A stretch of 64,000 bases of DNA from JAAFJU01 sp043764895. GTDB taxonomy: Bacteria; Cyanobacteriota; Cyanobacteriia; Leptolyngbyales; Leptolyngbyaceae. Position 1 is the stretch's first letter; every line of letters starts with the position of its first letter. The stretch covers positions 1 through 64,000 of the forward strand of contig JAYUJY010000174.1 in the NCBI GenBank assembly GCA_043764895.1, given 5' to 3'. Both the position numbers and the translations under genes were made by a program. Shown here in pieces: positions 26,161 through 35,164 of this stretch. The notes below the pieces were generated by a model. That model was not told where the DNA came from, did no database searches, and saw only the letters and a program-made list of their open reading frames with translations.

Positions 26161-27276
26161 CTAAAACGTCACCACCGTCCGAATCCCTTCTCCTCGTTTC
26201 ATTTTGTCAAACGCATCGTTAATCCGATCGATCGGCATTACTTCGGTAATCAAATCATCAATATTAATCTTTCCATCCATATACCAATCCACAATCTTCG
26301 GCACATCCCGCCGACTTTTTGCCCCCCCAAATGCCGTTCCTTTCCACGTTCTTCCGGTCACAAGCTGAAACGGTTTGGTGCTAATTTCTTCGCCTGCTGC
26401 TGCAACGCCAATAATCACACTCACCCCCCAACCCTTATGACAACATTCCAACGCTTGACGCATTAGATTAATGTTGCCTGTACATTCAAAAGTATAGTCC
26501 GCCCCGCCTTTAGTTAACTCTACCAAATACCCCACTAGCTCCCCATCAATCTCGCGAGGATTCACAAAATGGGTCATGCCGAGCTTCGTAGCAATCGATC
26601 GTTTGGACGGATTGATATCGACGCCAACGATTTGAGTCGCGCCCACCATTTTTGCGCCTTGGATCACATTTAAGCCAATCCCGCCCAATCCAAACACCAC
26701 CACCGTCGATCCCGGTTCCACCTTCGCTGTATTAATCACCGCCCCAAGTCCTGTCGTCACCCCACAGCCGATGTAGCAGACTTTTTCAAACGGCGCGTCT
26801 TTCCGAATTTTCGCTAGAGCAATCTCCGGGACCACCGTGTAATTGGCAAAAGTCGAGGTGCCCATGTAGTGATGCAGCGGCTTGCCATCCAGGGAAAATC
26901 GACTAGTTCCATCGGGCATCATCCCGCGCCCTTGAGTCACTCGAATGGACTGGCAAAGATTGGTCTTGGGATTGAGGCAATACTCACAGTTGCGGCACTC
27001 GGGAATGTATAGCGGAATCACATGATCGCCCGGTTGCAGCGACGTCACGCCGGGGCCAATTTCCACCACAATTCCCGCACCTTCATGGCCAAGAATTGCC
27101 GGAAATAAGCCTTCCGGATCGTTGCCCGACAGCGTATAGGCATCCGTATGACAAATTCCCGTCGCCTTGATTTCCACTAGGACTTCCCCCAATCGAGGAC
27201 CCTCTAGCTGAACGGTCTCCAAGGAAAGAGGTTTTCCTGCTTCAATCGCAACCGCTGCACGCACATCCATGGTCAT
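26161..27276 (-). CDS. frmA: S-(hydroxymethyl)glutathione dehydrogenase / class III alcohol dehydrogenase
   Basis: 371 residues, zinc MDR family. Catalytic zinc ligands in ATGICHTDAYTLSG and GHEGAGIV, structural zinc cysteines in CRNCEYCLNPKTNLC, NAD-binding GLGGIGLNVIQGAKMVGA. Oxidises the formaldehyde-glutathione adduct to S-formylglutathione. The true start may be the second ATG two codons later (27270), which has a better-spaced AAGG. First gene of the frmA-fghA unit. Confidence 0.95.
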   Translation of the reverse strand: MTMDVRAAVAIEAGKPLSLETVQLEGPRLGEVLVEIKATGICHTDAYTLSGNDPEGLFPAILGHEGAGIVVEIGPGVTSLQPGDHVIPLYIPECRNCEYCLNPKTNLCQSIRVTQGRGMMPDGTSRFSLDGKPLHHYMGTSTFANYTVVPEIALAKIRKDAPFEKVCYIGCGVTTGLGAVINTAKVEPGSTVVVFGLGGIGLNVIQGAKMVGATQIVGVDINPSKRSIATKLGMTHFVNPREIDGELVGYLVELTKGGADYTFECTGNINLMRQALECCHKGWGVSVIIGVAAAGEEISTKPFQLVTGRTWKGTAFGGAKSRRDVPKIVDWYMDGKINIDDLITEVMPIDRINDAFDKMKRGEGIRTVVTF

Positions 27277-27333
27277 TACCTTGGTATCTAGAATTAAAAG
27301 AGAGCCAAGAATGACAAGACTCTCCCACTGATT

Positions 27334-27999
27334 CTATAATGCCTGATTCAAAATTCCATAGTGTCTCCAATTCGGCCCATCATAGTGCCACCATTCCGAA
27401 TCAATAGTGGTTAATCCTTGAGCTTCCAATGCGGTGGTCAAGATTTGAACATGTTTCCGAGCGGTATCCGTCATCGCTGAAGAATTTCGGTGGGCACGAT
27501 CGCTAAAGTCATCAAACTCTGACGGCATTTCGAGATCACGGCCTTGAGCATTGACCAGAGTCACGTCCACCGCTGCACCTCGATTGTGGCGCGATCCGGT
27601 TGCGGGGTTGGCGACGTAGCGGCCATCAGGGAAAATCTTCCACATGGCTTTTTGGACGGACAGCGAGCGGTAACAATCGAAGATCTTAAGACCATAGCCT
27701 TGTGTTTTCAATTCCTCCTGTGCTCGCTGAATCGATCGGGCGACGGGATCCCGTAGCAAACATCGGGCTTTGGAATACACCGCTTGTTTCAAAAAGTTAT
27801 TCGTCGTTGCATATCGCATATCCAGCAAAATATCTGGCGCGATCGATCGGATATCTATGAGCCGATAATCCTTTAGAAGCGGCGTAGAGGCGATCGCACT
27901 GGGTTTAGACAGCGGACGAACCAACGCCCCATTCCACCCAGTCAGCATGATGAGCATCATTGCGATCGTGCTCAAAGCCCAAAAATAACGACGTCTCAT
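27334..27999 (-). CDS. VanX-type D-alanyl-D-alanine dipeptidase (peptidase M15D)
   Basis: 221 residues with an N-terminal hydrophobic export segment (YFWALSTIAMMLIMLTGW). The M15 zinc motif is visible as SRHNRGAAVDVTL (His and Asp ligands) and EWWHYD (catalytic Glu and third ligand), with LLDMRYATTNNF and FDCYRS also typical. Cleaves D-Ala-D-Ala in the periplasm, probably in wall recycling; no van regulatory genes accompany it, so glycopeptide resistance is not implied. Divergent from the recombinase gene. Confidence 0.88.
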   Translation of the reverse strand: MRRRYFWALSTIAMMLIMLTGWNGALVRPLSKPSAIASTPLLKDYRLIDIRSIAPDILLDMRYATTNNFLKQAVYSKARCLLRDPVARSIQRAQEELKTQGYGLKIFDCYRSLSVQKAMWKIFPDGRYVANPATGSRHNRGAAVDVTLVNAQGRDLEMPSEFDDFSDRAHRNSSAMTDTARKHVQILTTALEAQGLTTIDSEWWHYDGPNWRHYGILNQAL

Positions 28000-28131
28000 A
28001 GGATAATTAATTTAGAGAGTTGAGAGTGATCATTACGCCCCAGAGTACCCAAAGATTAAGGGATATGGGTCACACTCGTTAATCAGCCGCTTATATAAGG
28101 TAATTTCCATCATTTAGGCCATTTTTCCTGC

Positions 28132-29175
28132 ATGAAAAACATTCAACTTCCCGAACCTTTAATTGTTCTTGTGCCATCACGGGATACTGCGGCGATCGAA
28201 TTCCGATCGAGTTCTAAATCAGAGTCCAAACGATCGCCGCAGTCCACCCCTTCGGACCCAACTGAACTAAGATCGCTGCGAATTGAAGAGTTTTTGTCCG
28301 CGCGATCGCTGTCGCTGAATAGTCAGAAAGCTTACCGCGCAGATCTCACCCGGTTTACCACCTGGAGTAACCAAAGCTGGCAGGCCGCCACTCCACGCTT
28401 GATGGCCCAGTTCAAAACCCATCTGATGCGGGTTGATCCGAAGACGGAATCTCGCGTTCTAGCGGATAGCTCGGTCCAACGCATTGTGCATAGCTTAAAA
28501 AGTTTTTATAGCTGGATGCAAGACACGGGATACATCACGGTTAATCCCATGAAAGCGATCGTCGCCCCGAAAGTCAAACAACCGCAAGCCGATCACTTAA
28601 CAGATGAACAAGTCACCGCAATTTTTACAGCAGCCCTAGACCTCCATCCTGCCGAACGCAACCTAGCGCTGCTGTCTGTTTTGCGTCATGGACTGCGGGC
28701 GGGGGAAGTGTGCGGGCTAAATCTAGGCGACTATGACGGCGAACGGGTCACCATTCGCGAAGCCAAGGCAGACAGTACGGGCGTTGTGCCGATTGATGCG
28801 GATGGCCAGGGCTGGATCGATCAGTATTTGCGATTTCGGGCCGATCGAGGCGAAGACCTCACTGACACTAGCCTTCCCCTATTTGTCTCTCACTCCCACC
28901 AAAACGATGGCCAACGGCTCGGCTACCACGGCGTCCAAAAACTCATGGGTGCGATCGGGCGGGTCGTCGGCTTCAAGTTCCACGCCCACCAGTTCCGCCA
29001 CACCTACGCCACCAACCTTGTCCTCAAAGGCATGAACCCTTACCACGTCATGACGCTGACCCGCCACAAGTCACCGCACACCTTCCGCCGCTACACCCAA
29101 GCCGCCGACCAACTCGCCGCCGAAACCGCCTTTCGATCGATTTCCGAATTTACAACAACCCACGATATCGAATAA
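28132..29175 (+). CDS. Tyrosine recombinase (XerC/phage integrase family)
   Basis: 347 residues. N-terminal SAM-like core-binding domain (about 50-150; LSLNSQKAYRADLTRFTTW) and catalytic domain with the first Arg in HGLRAGEVCGL, HQFRHTYATNLVLKGM (His-x-x-Arg), a further His in TRHKSPHTF and the nucleophile Tyr in RRYTQ. The first 45 residues are a low-complexity extension. Its 3' end overlaps the convergent mrpB gene by 26 bp. No att-like repeats or phage genes were seen, so a host Xer-like or orphan integrase is equally possible. Confidence 0.9.
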   Translation: MKNIQLPEPLIVLVPSRDTAAIEFRSSSKSESKRSPQSTPSDPTELRSLRIEEFLSARSLSLNSQKAYRADLTRFTTWSNQSWQAATPRLMAQFKTHLMRVDPKTESRVLADSSVQRIVHSLKSFYSWMQDTGYITVNPMKAIVAPKVKQPQADHLTDEQVTAIFTAALDLHPAERNLALLSVLRHGLRAGEVCGLNLGDYDGERVTIREAKADSTGVVPIDADGQGWIDQYLRFRADRGEDLTDTSLPLFVSHSHQNDGQRLGYHGVQKLMGAIGRVVGFKFHAHQFRHTYATNLVLKGMNPYHVMTLTRHKSPHTFRRYTQAADQLAAETAFRSISEFTTTHDIE

Positions 29176-29809
29176 AAATAAGCACCACCGCCCACGATCC
29201 CAAAGCCACCTTAACCGCCACCAAGATATTCAAAATCGGAACAATGCCACCGCTCACCAATGCTCCCATTTCACCAAACGGCAACTCATAGCCTGCTAAC
29301 GTAATCACAGACAATACAATAAAAACCAACACCGAAATCTTTTCCCAAACCGCCGCATTCCATTTCTGATACACCGATTGCATCCATTCCGGCGAAGAGG
29401 TCATCGCCACTAATCCGATCGCTGTTCCCCCCGCCACTCCCGCCGCAAAACCACCTCCCGGACTCAAATGTCCCCGAATAGCAAGTTCAATGCCCACCAA
29501 AGCGGCGATCGTCGATCCCAACCTCGCCAAAATAATGGAGGACGGGTCAGTAAATTGATAAATCTTTTCCGCTGGACGTTCTGTTGCAAGTAAGAAGCTT
29601 GCTCCCATGATGGCGATCGTAAAGACAATCACTTCAAAAATCGTGTCATACAACCGATTTCGCAAAATGATCGCCGAAACTGCATTGGGCAAACCGCTCT
29701 CTTTAACGACAGTTTCAACAATTGAGAAGTCTAGTACTGGTGAAGGATTCGCCAAGAACAGCATCTTAAAATAGAACAAAACACCTGCAATCAGATACAC
29801 CCATTTCAT
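29150..29809 (-). CDS. mrpB: Mrp antiporter subunit B (MnhB/MbhE-like)
   Basis: 219 residues, about six membrane helices. The MnhB hallmark RGHLSPGGGFAAGVAGG is present, preceded by an N-terminal MbhE-like part. Last gene of the mrp operon; starts 4 bp inside mrpA (ATGA overlap). Part of the multi-subunit Na+/H+ antiporter complex in the membrane. Overlaps the convergent recombinase at its 3' end. Confidence 0.85.
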   Translation of the reverse strand: MKWVYLIAGVLFYFKMLFLANPSPVLDFSIVETVVKESGLPNAVSAIILRNRLYDTIFEVIVFTIAIMGASFLLATERPAEKIYQFTDPSSIILARLGSTIAALVGIELAIRGHLSPGGGFAAGVAGGTAIGLVAMTSSPEWMQSVYQKWNAAVWEKISVLVFIVLSVITLAGYELPFGEMGALVSGGIVPILNILVAVKVALGSWAVVLIFIRYRGLL

Positions 29810-30390
29810 GATTGAACCCCTTCTAAATCAGTAGAACGTAGCAGGACAAGAGTAGACGTTAGACTGGGTTTCACAATTTCATAAATCCGATTCAGCCGCG
29901 TCACCAATTGATAGGAACTAGCCTGAGTGTGATTAATCATTGAAGCTGAGACTGAATCTGGGCTTGACTCTGAGCAAAGTGTGCTGTGAATCTCCTGTTG
30001 AACAAGGGCTTCATTCAAGCCTCTAGCGTCAGAATAGGGCACTAATCTGACTCTGACATAATAGGGATCGAGCGAGGTTTGGATTGTATCAACTAGACTT
30101 TGAAAATTAGGATTTCGATCGCTACTATCAAACTCATCCTGTAACACTCCGATCGTCAAGACTAAGGACGATCGAACCGCAACAGCATACAGCGTAATCG
30201 CTAACAATGTCCCCACTAATGCTTCCGTCAAAGCCACATCCGGCGCACCCAAAACTGAGTAGACCAATGCTGCGATCGCCCCCAAGACACCGCGAATAAC
30301 GAGTGCATGGTATGGATTAGTTTGAAAAACGACCATCATTGCAGCTAAGGGCAATAGCGCGATGATGATATACAAGTAGCTATCGATCAT
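29806..30390 (-). CDS. mrpA: Short Mrp subunit A (MbhD/DUF4040 domain only)
   Basis: 194 residues: three N-terminal helices with ALVYSVLGAPDVALTEALVG, the DUF4040/MbhD signature, and a soluble C-terminal extension of about 100 residues. It corresponds only to the C-terminal part of canonical MrpA; the large NuoL-like antiporter module is absent, as reported for cyanobacterial Mrp operons. Overlaps mrpG and mrpB by 4 bp each. The soluble tail is unusual and unexplained. Confidence 0.8.
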   Translation of the reverse strand: MIDSYLYIIIALLPLAAMMVVFQTNPYHALVIRGVLGAIAALVYSVLGAPDVALTEALVGTLLAITLYAVAVRSSLVLTIGVLQDEFDSSDRNPNFQSLVDTIQTSLDPYYVRVRLVPYSDARGLNEALVQQEIHSTLCSESSPDSVSASMINHTQASSYQLVTRLNRIYEIVKPSLTSTLVLLRSTDLEGVQS

Positions 30391-30713
30391 GCCTCTTCTC
30401 CCGGCTCAAAATTGGGGTCAAAATACAGTGCGTCATGCTGCATTTTTACATCATCACTCGAACATGACGCTAATACATATCCCAGCATCGTATTCCAAAG
30501 CATTAATGAAACGATCGCGAGTAGTAATAGTGGCCATTCCCTGGGTCTTAGAAAGAGCAATCCCACAACAATACTGAGGGATCCGAGTGTATCCGAAACT
30601 GAAAGATTGTGTAACTTAAACAGAACCGATCGATCGCCTAGAAGTGACCACGTTCCCCAAAAACAAAATATTAATCCGATCGTAATCCAAACAGAACTAA
30701 GCACCGTAATCAT
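30387..30713 (-). CDS. mrpG: Mrp antiporter subunit G
   Basis: 108 residues with three hydrophobic helices and the MnhG-like segment KLHNLSVSDTLGSLSIVVGLLF. Order after mrpF and 4-bp overlaps with both neighbours support the assignment. Membrane subunit of the Mrp complex. Confidence 0.82.
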   Translation of the reverse strand: MITVLSSVWITIGLIFCFWGTWSLLGDRSVLFKLHNLSVSDTLGSLSIVVGLLFLRPREWPLLLLAIVSLMLWNTMLGYVLASCSSDDVKMQHDALYFDPNFEPGEEA

Positions 30714-30985
30714 GATTCACCGACCCGTTTCAAAATATGAGACAACAGCATGAATCCAGCATTTCCCACACTAATCATAATCACCCCACTCACTCCGATC
30801 ATCCAGTCATCTCGCAATACTGAAAGCATCAAAACAATAATAGATGACTTTGTAGAAATGCTGGCCATCGATAACATCGTCTGCCAAATATCTTCATTTT
30901 TCCAAGCCGCATACATGGGAATCAGCAGAGAGAGAGTCATCGCAATCAATGCCATATTTAAGACCATTATCATCACATCTGTCAT
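30710..30985 (-). CDS. mrpF: Mrp antiporter subunit F
   Basis: 91 residues, three membrane helices, typical MnhF length. Overlaps mrpE and mrpG by 4 bp. Sequence identity of this small subunit rests on position and hydropathy more than on motifs. Confidence 0.8.
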   Translation of the reverse strand: MTDVMIMVLNMALIAMTLSLLIPMYAAWKNEDIWQTMLSMASISTKSSIIVLMLSVLRDDWMIGVSGVIMISVGNAGFMLLSHILKRVGES

Positions 30986-31368
30986 GGCAATCTCCTGCTC
31001 GGTCGAACTTGGTGAACTTCGTACCAGCCTTCTTCGTGATAGTTCAAGACCGTTGTTTTCGGGGTAAAGGTAATTAAGAAAATATCTAAAAAGACCAGTC
31101 CCGGCGATCGTCTCAACTGAACCCGTTCCATCACAATAGCTTCTTCAGTGTGAGGGTTGAGAATGAGTTCAACCGCTTCCATGTAAGCCTGTGGAATAGC
31201 GAGAATGATTTTCCAAATGCCCTGCAATAGGTCTTTTAAGCGTTCCGGTGAGGCGCTACTTCTAGGAAGTAGAAAGGCAATCAAAAGTCCAATCACGATA
31301 TTGGCGATCGTAAAATTAGCCGTCAACAAGAACCAAATAATCAGTCTTAAAACAACATCTCCAATCAT
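30982..31368 (-). CDS. mrpE: Mrp antiporter subunit E
   Basis: About 128 residues. I start at the ATG at 31368, whose ATGA overlaps the mrpD stop; an in-frame ATG five codons earlier is possible. Two N-terminal helices, then LDLFLITFTPKTT-like LDIFLITFTPKTTVLNY, the conserved MnhE region, and an amphipathic tail. Structural subunit of the complex. Confidence 0.85.
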   Translation of the reverse strand: MIGDVVLRLIIWFLLTANFTIANIVIGLLIAFLLPRSSASPERLKDLLQGIWKIILAIPQAYMEAVELILNPHTEEAIVMERVQLRRSPGLVFLDIFLITFTPKTTVLNYHEEGWYEVHQVRPSRRLP

Positions 31369-32837
31369 ACAAATACCATCCAAAAGAGTGCAACCAAACT
31401 CAAACTCATCACCCCAACCAAATGTTCAAACTGTTCCATTACGCGGGGCAACTTAATAGACAGCTTGCGGAAAATAAACCAATAAGCCAGCCAACCTAAT
31501 CCGATCGTCCCCACAGATTTCATCATGTTTTCCAGGGTGTAGGCTTGCAGATACAAACCATTGCCCACCACCAAACCACCCAATAGCAGAGCGATCGCTA
31601 CCCAAAATCCAGGATTCGCAGGCTTTAGTGCAGCAGCTTTATCTAATTTGGTATCGCCATGAGGTAGAAAGATGAACTTTGCAAATGAAATAGCGGTTCC
31701 CAATGCAGCAATATTCATGACAATCACTTGCCAAGGAAGCAACTCTTTCATCGTTAAAGCCTTCGTCCCAAACCCTGCGAGTAAGGGCATCCCAGAAATG
31801 GAAAGACTAGCGATCGTCAATGCAATCCAAAGCCGATTATCGATCGATTTCTGTTGCAGTACTTTAAAGTCACGACTAGGAAGATTTCCCACCATTAAGA
31901 ACAACGCTGATTTAACTAAGCCATGAGTCAACGCATAAAATCCACCCACAACAGGAGCCGCCAAAATAAACCCTAACTGTGAAACCGTATGAAACGCCAG
32001 CATCCGTTTAGTGTCTTTTTCAAACACTGCACAGGATACGCCTAGCATGGCTGTTGCCAATCCCAAACACCGCACGATCGGATTGATTTCCTCTAGTAGC
32101 AACGCACAGCGCACTAATGGAAAAATTCCAGCTTTCACAACAATTCCCGACATCAAAGCCGACACAGGCGTTTCTGATTCTGCATGGGTCAACGGCAACC
32201 ATAACCCCGAAACAAAAACGCCTCCTTTTACTAAAAGACCCAAGAAAATCAATGAAACGGCTTCTGTAGGTGCATTCCTGAGACCGATAAAATCAAAAGA
32301 ATGGTGTGTTTGGTAAATCAGGATAGCTCCGACCAAATAGAACAACATCGCGACATTACTAACAAATAAATACCGCAATGCAACCCAAAGCGATCGATCG
32401 GTTCTAGAGTACGCAATCAGCAAAAATGCCGAAATACTAATCACTTCAAGTGCGACATACAAACTAATAAAATCCGAACAGGCAAAGGCCGCATTCAAAC
32501 TGCCATGTAAAATCAAAACTTGAGCATAAAAGAACGTACTCTTGTCCGTGCGCCAGCAATACAAAACAACGGCCATGGTCACTAAGGCATTCGTTAAGAT
32601 GAAAAATCCAGCTAAGGGATCTAGAATTAAACTCACCCCAAAATGATCCATCAACCTTAACGTGAGCGGCGCTTGATTAGGGAGCAGCAACAGGCCCGCA
32701 TAGGCCGCAGAACCGATCGTCCCGATTAAGGCTAACGATCGGTCTAATTTTGGAATGAGATAGATAATAAAGCCGATTAAAAATGGAAAGGCAATCCAAA
32801 TTAACGCCATAAGATCCATTGTCAAAATATCCTTCAT
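31365..32837 (-). CDS. mrpD: Mrp antiporter subunit D (NuoN/NuoM-like proton channel subunit)
   Basis: 490 residues with about 14 membrane helices. LPLTHAESETPVSALMSGIVVKAGIF is the conserved proton-channel region with the Lys and His/Glu of the MrpD/NuoN family, and TVSQLGFILAAPVVGGFYALTHGLVKS-type residues follow (positions about 275-300). The only large antiporter-like subunit in this operon. Overlaps mrpC and mrpE by 4 bp. Confidence 0.93.
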   Translation of the reverse strand: MKDILTMDLMALIWIAFPFLIGFIIYLIPKLDRSLALIGTIGSAAYAGLLLLPNQAPLTLRLMDHFGVSLILDPLAGFFILTNALVTMAVVLYCWRTDKSTFFYAQVLILHGSLNAAFACSDFISLYVALEVISISAFLLIAYSRTDRSLWVALRYLFVSNVAMLFYLVGAILIYQTHHSFDFIGLRNAPTEAVSLIFLGLLVKGGVFVSGLWLPLTHAESETPVSALMSGIVVKAGIFPLVRCALLLEEINPIVRCLGLATAMLGVSCAVFEKDTKRMLAFHTVSQLGFILAAPVVGGFYALTHGLVKSALFLMVGNLPSRDFKVLQQKSIDNRLWIALTIASLSISGMPLLAGFGTKALTMKELLPWQVIVMNIAALGTAISFAKFIFLPHGDTKLDKAAALKPANPGFWVAIALLLGGLVVGNGLYLQAYTLENMMKSVGTIGLGWLAYWFIFRKLSIKLPRVMEQFEHLVGVMSLSLVALFWMVFV

Positions 32838-33181
32838 ACCGTACTACTCTTTTCAATTTCATGAGTTTCCAGCGTGGGATTATTACGTGCCAATTTCATG
32901 ACCCCCACTAACATCAATGCCTGAATCGAAAACCCAATTACGATCGCAGTCAGAATCACGGCTTGAGGCACCGGATCAGCGTAAGCGCCCTTTTGTGAGT
33001 CTACTAAAATGGGCGTAAAAAAGCCGATTCGACTGGCAATCACGACATAATACGCAATCACACCCGTGCTCATCACATCCATAGAAATGATCTTCATCAC
33101 CAAATTTTTTTTGAACACAATTCCAAAAAAACCACACAAGATTGTGATCAGAACTAATCCTTCGACCCAGTTTTCTAACAT
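32834..33181 (-). CDS. mrpC: Mrp antiporter subunit C (NuoK-like)
   Basis: 115 residues from the ATG at 33181, chosen because GGGAGGAAG lies directly upstream; the longer frame lacks a site. Three helices and DPVPQAVILTAIVIGFSIQA, the NuoK/MrpC signature. First gene of the operon mrpC-D-E-F-G-A-B; its promoter should lie in the AT-rich region 33182-33340. Confidence 0.9.
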   Translation of the reverse strand: MLENWVEGLVLITILCGFFGIVFKKNLVMKIISMDVMSTGVIAYYVVIASRIGFFTPILVDSQKGAYADPVPQAVILTAIVIGFSIQALMLVGVMKLARNNPTLETHEIEKSSTV

Positions 33182-33277
33182 ATCTTCCTCCCAATAGACG
33201 CCGAGACCACTATTTAAAATCAAAAAACGATCGCCTCCAAAGATTGGATCAAAATCGTTGTTGAATACCATCAAGAC

Positions 33278-33315
33278 TATAACTTTAAATCTATGGTTAA
33301 GTTAAAGTTTATAGC
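33278..33315. promoter_or_regulatory. AT-rich inverted repeat upstream of the mrp operon
   Basis: CTATAACTTTAA (33278-33289) and TTAAAGTTTATAG (33303-33315) form a nearly perfect inverted repeat about 100 bp upstream of mrpC, a position suited to an operator or promoter element for the operon. Function inferred from position only. Confidence 0.35.
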
Positions 33316-33449
33316 TTTAATATTATGCTTTATTCTGAGTTCAAGACGTCACAAATTACTATAACGATCGGCGTTCTAATCCATTGACTTCACCCAATGT
33401 CTCTATCGACACAGAGGATTGAAACGAAGTTATGGATCTTATTAAATCC

Positions 33450-33997
33450 TCATTCCTTAGAACGAAGCTTGCGAATGTCATTCTGAACGAAGGCTAGATC
33501 CACAAAGTTATCGGCCACCGTGATCATCGATTCCTGCATCATCGATCGAACGCCCACCACTTCTAAGCGCACCCCCCGCTGTACAATTTTTTCTAACGCA
33601 TAGACCAGATCTACATCCTGACTCACCAAAACCAACACGTTCACTTGATTAGAATGATCGGCAAACTGTAACATATCGATCGCAATTTCAACGCCCATAT
33701 CGGCATATCGTGATCCGTCTGCACTGACGGTTAGCTCTTTCTGTATAACACGATAGCCGTTGTTTTCATCCAACGTAAAAAGGAAGATTGCTTGTTATTG
33801 CCAGGGCTAAATCCCGTGTAGAAATAGGCTCGCAACAAATCTCTTCCCTGCAACAAACAGGGCAGTAGTTTTTCATAATCAACCTCCAAATTCAAGTGGT
33901 TAGCAGCCCTGAACAAACTACCCCCATCCACAAAAATTGCTACACGATCGCCCCAATCAAGCGGGATTCTCTCGCCCTCGCTCAAACTCCAACCCAT
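33450..33997 (-). pseudogene. LabA/DUF88-like NYN-domain protein, frameshifted
   Basis: Two overlapping frames together make one NYN-domain protein. The first (start ATG 33997) encodes RVAIFVDGGSLFRAANHLN and YFYTGFSPGNNKQSSFLRWM; the second continues with ENNGYRVIQKELTVSADGS, DMGVEIAIDMLQFA and VLVSQDVDLVYALEKIV. Family members read straight through. The frame change is at an AAAA run (33763-33766 on the plus strand TTTT), so one A appears lost. NYN/LabA proteins are predicted RNases; one is involved in circadian output in Synechococcus. Could be real decay, a sequencing error or slippage. Confidence 0.8.
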
Positions 33998-34317
33998 GCT
34001 GTACCTATTTCCTATCAATCTGATGAAATGCTCAAGTTGTATTGAACATCGCAATTAACAAAAGTTAATAAATAAGACGGACCCCTTCAGCGCTAACTTC
34101 AGCGTTAAGTCGGTCGTTTTACAAAACAGATTGTAGAATGGCAAGTGGACTTGTATAAATGTCCAGGAAACGTCAAAATCTGCCCTAGGACAAATGGTCT
34201 GGCCAACAGCTTTGAAGCATTAAAAAGTATGACTGTATCTTACCTAGAAACTCTTCTTGAATGAGCGCTACAATTGTAAAAATATAATTCTTAATACGAT
34301 TGCTCTAAGAGGAAACA

Positions 34318-35100
34318 ATGCAGGATGCTTTAGTGCTGGGAGCCAGCCAGGGGATTGGGTTTGGGTTTGTTCAGCATTTCCTAAATCAAGACCCGACCCG
34401 TCAGGTTTATGCCACCTACCGATCGATCGATTCTGCTGCCCCGCTCTTGGCCTTGGCCAACCAGTATAGCGATCGGTTGACCTGCATTAGGCTAGAGATT
34501 ACCGATGAGGACCAAATTATTCAATGTCTCCAACAAGTGGCCACTGGGTTGGCTGCTGGGTTAGCTGCTGGGTCAAGAGTGTCCGATCGGCAGCTCGGCT
34601 GGGTGATTAATTGCATTGGAATGCTCCATCAAGGCGACCTTCAACCGGAAAAAAGTCTCCGCCAAATCAACACAGAACAGCTCACAACCTATTTCCAAGT
34701 CAACAGCATTGGGTCAATTTTACTCGCCAAGCACCTCGCCCCACTGATCAAAACCACCGATCGCGTTATTTTTGCGACGATTTCGGCCAAAGTCGGCAGT
34801 ATCACAGACAATCAACTGGGCGGCTGGTACGGCTACCGCGCCTCGAAAGCGGCTCTCAACATGTTCATGCGATCGATCGCCATTGAGTACCGCCGGACCT
34901 GCAAAGGCGCGATCGTCGTCGTCCTCCATCCCGGAACCACCGAAACAGGCTTATCCGAACCCTTTCGCCGAGGCGTCCCTCCGGAGAAACTCTTTTCCAT
35001 CGATCGATCGGTTGGCCAGTTGATGCAAGTTATGAACGGTCTCAGCCCTGAGGACAGTGGAGAATTTTTCTCGTGGGATGGAACCCCGTTGCCTTGGTAG
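34318..35100 (+). CDS. SDR-family NAD(P)-dependent oxidoreductase (C-factor/CsgA-like)
   Basis: 260 residues. Cofactor motif GASQGIG at about 8-14, NCIGMLH, catalytic Ser in FATISAKVGS and YGYRASK (Tyr and Lys). The C-terminal region PEDSGEFFSWDGTPLPW matches C-factor-like SDRs. An AGAGGAAACA site precedes the ATG. A GLAAGLAAGS duplication sits in a loop. Substrate unknown; the SNF2 gene follows 64 bp later on the same strand. Confidence 0.88.
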   Translation: MQDALVLGASQGIGFGFVQHFLNQDPTRQVYATYRSIDSAAPLLALANQYSDRLTCIRLEITDEDQIIQCLQQVATGLAAGLAAGSRVSDRQLGWVINCIGMLHQGDLQPEKSLRQINTEQLTTYFQVNSIGSILLAKHLAPLIKTTDRVIFATISAKVGSITDNQLGGWYGYRASKAALNMFMRSIAIEYRRTCKGAIVVVLHPGTTETGLSEPFRRGVPPEKLFSIDRSVGQLMQVMNGLSPEDSGEFFSWDGTPLPW

Positions 35101-35164
35101 TTTAATCGGAGTCCGATCGCAAAATCTGTCTCAAGTTCATACAGTCATAGCGATCGCGTGAGCT

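Noticed and set aside
28000..29175. Integrated element next to the tyrosine recombinase
   Set aside because: No tRNA, no att-like direct repeats and no phage or ICE genes adjacent; neighbours are housekeeping (vanX-like, mrp).
33397..33425. CRISPR-repeat-like word ending in GGATTGAAAC upstream of the LabA-like gene
   Set aside because: Only one copy, no spacer-repeat periodicity and no cas genes in the window.
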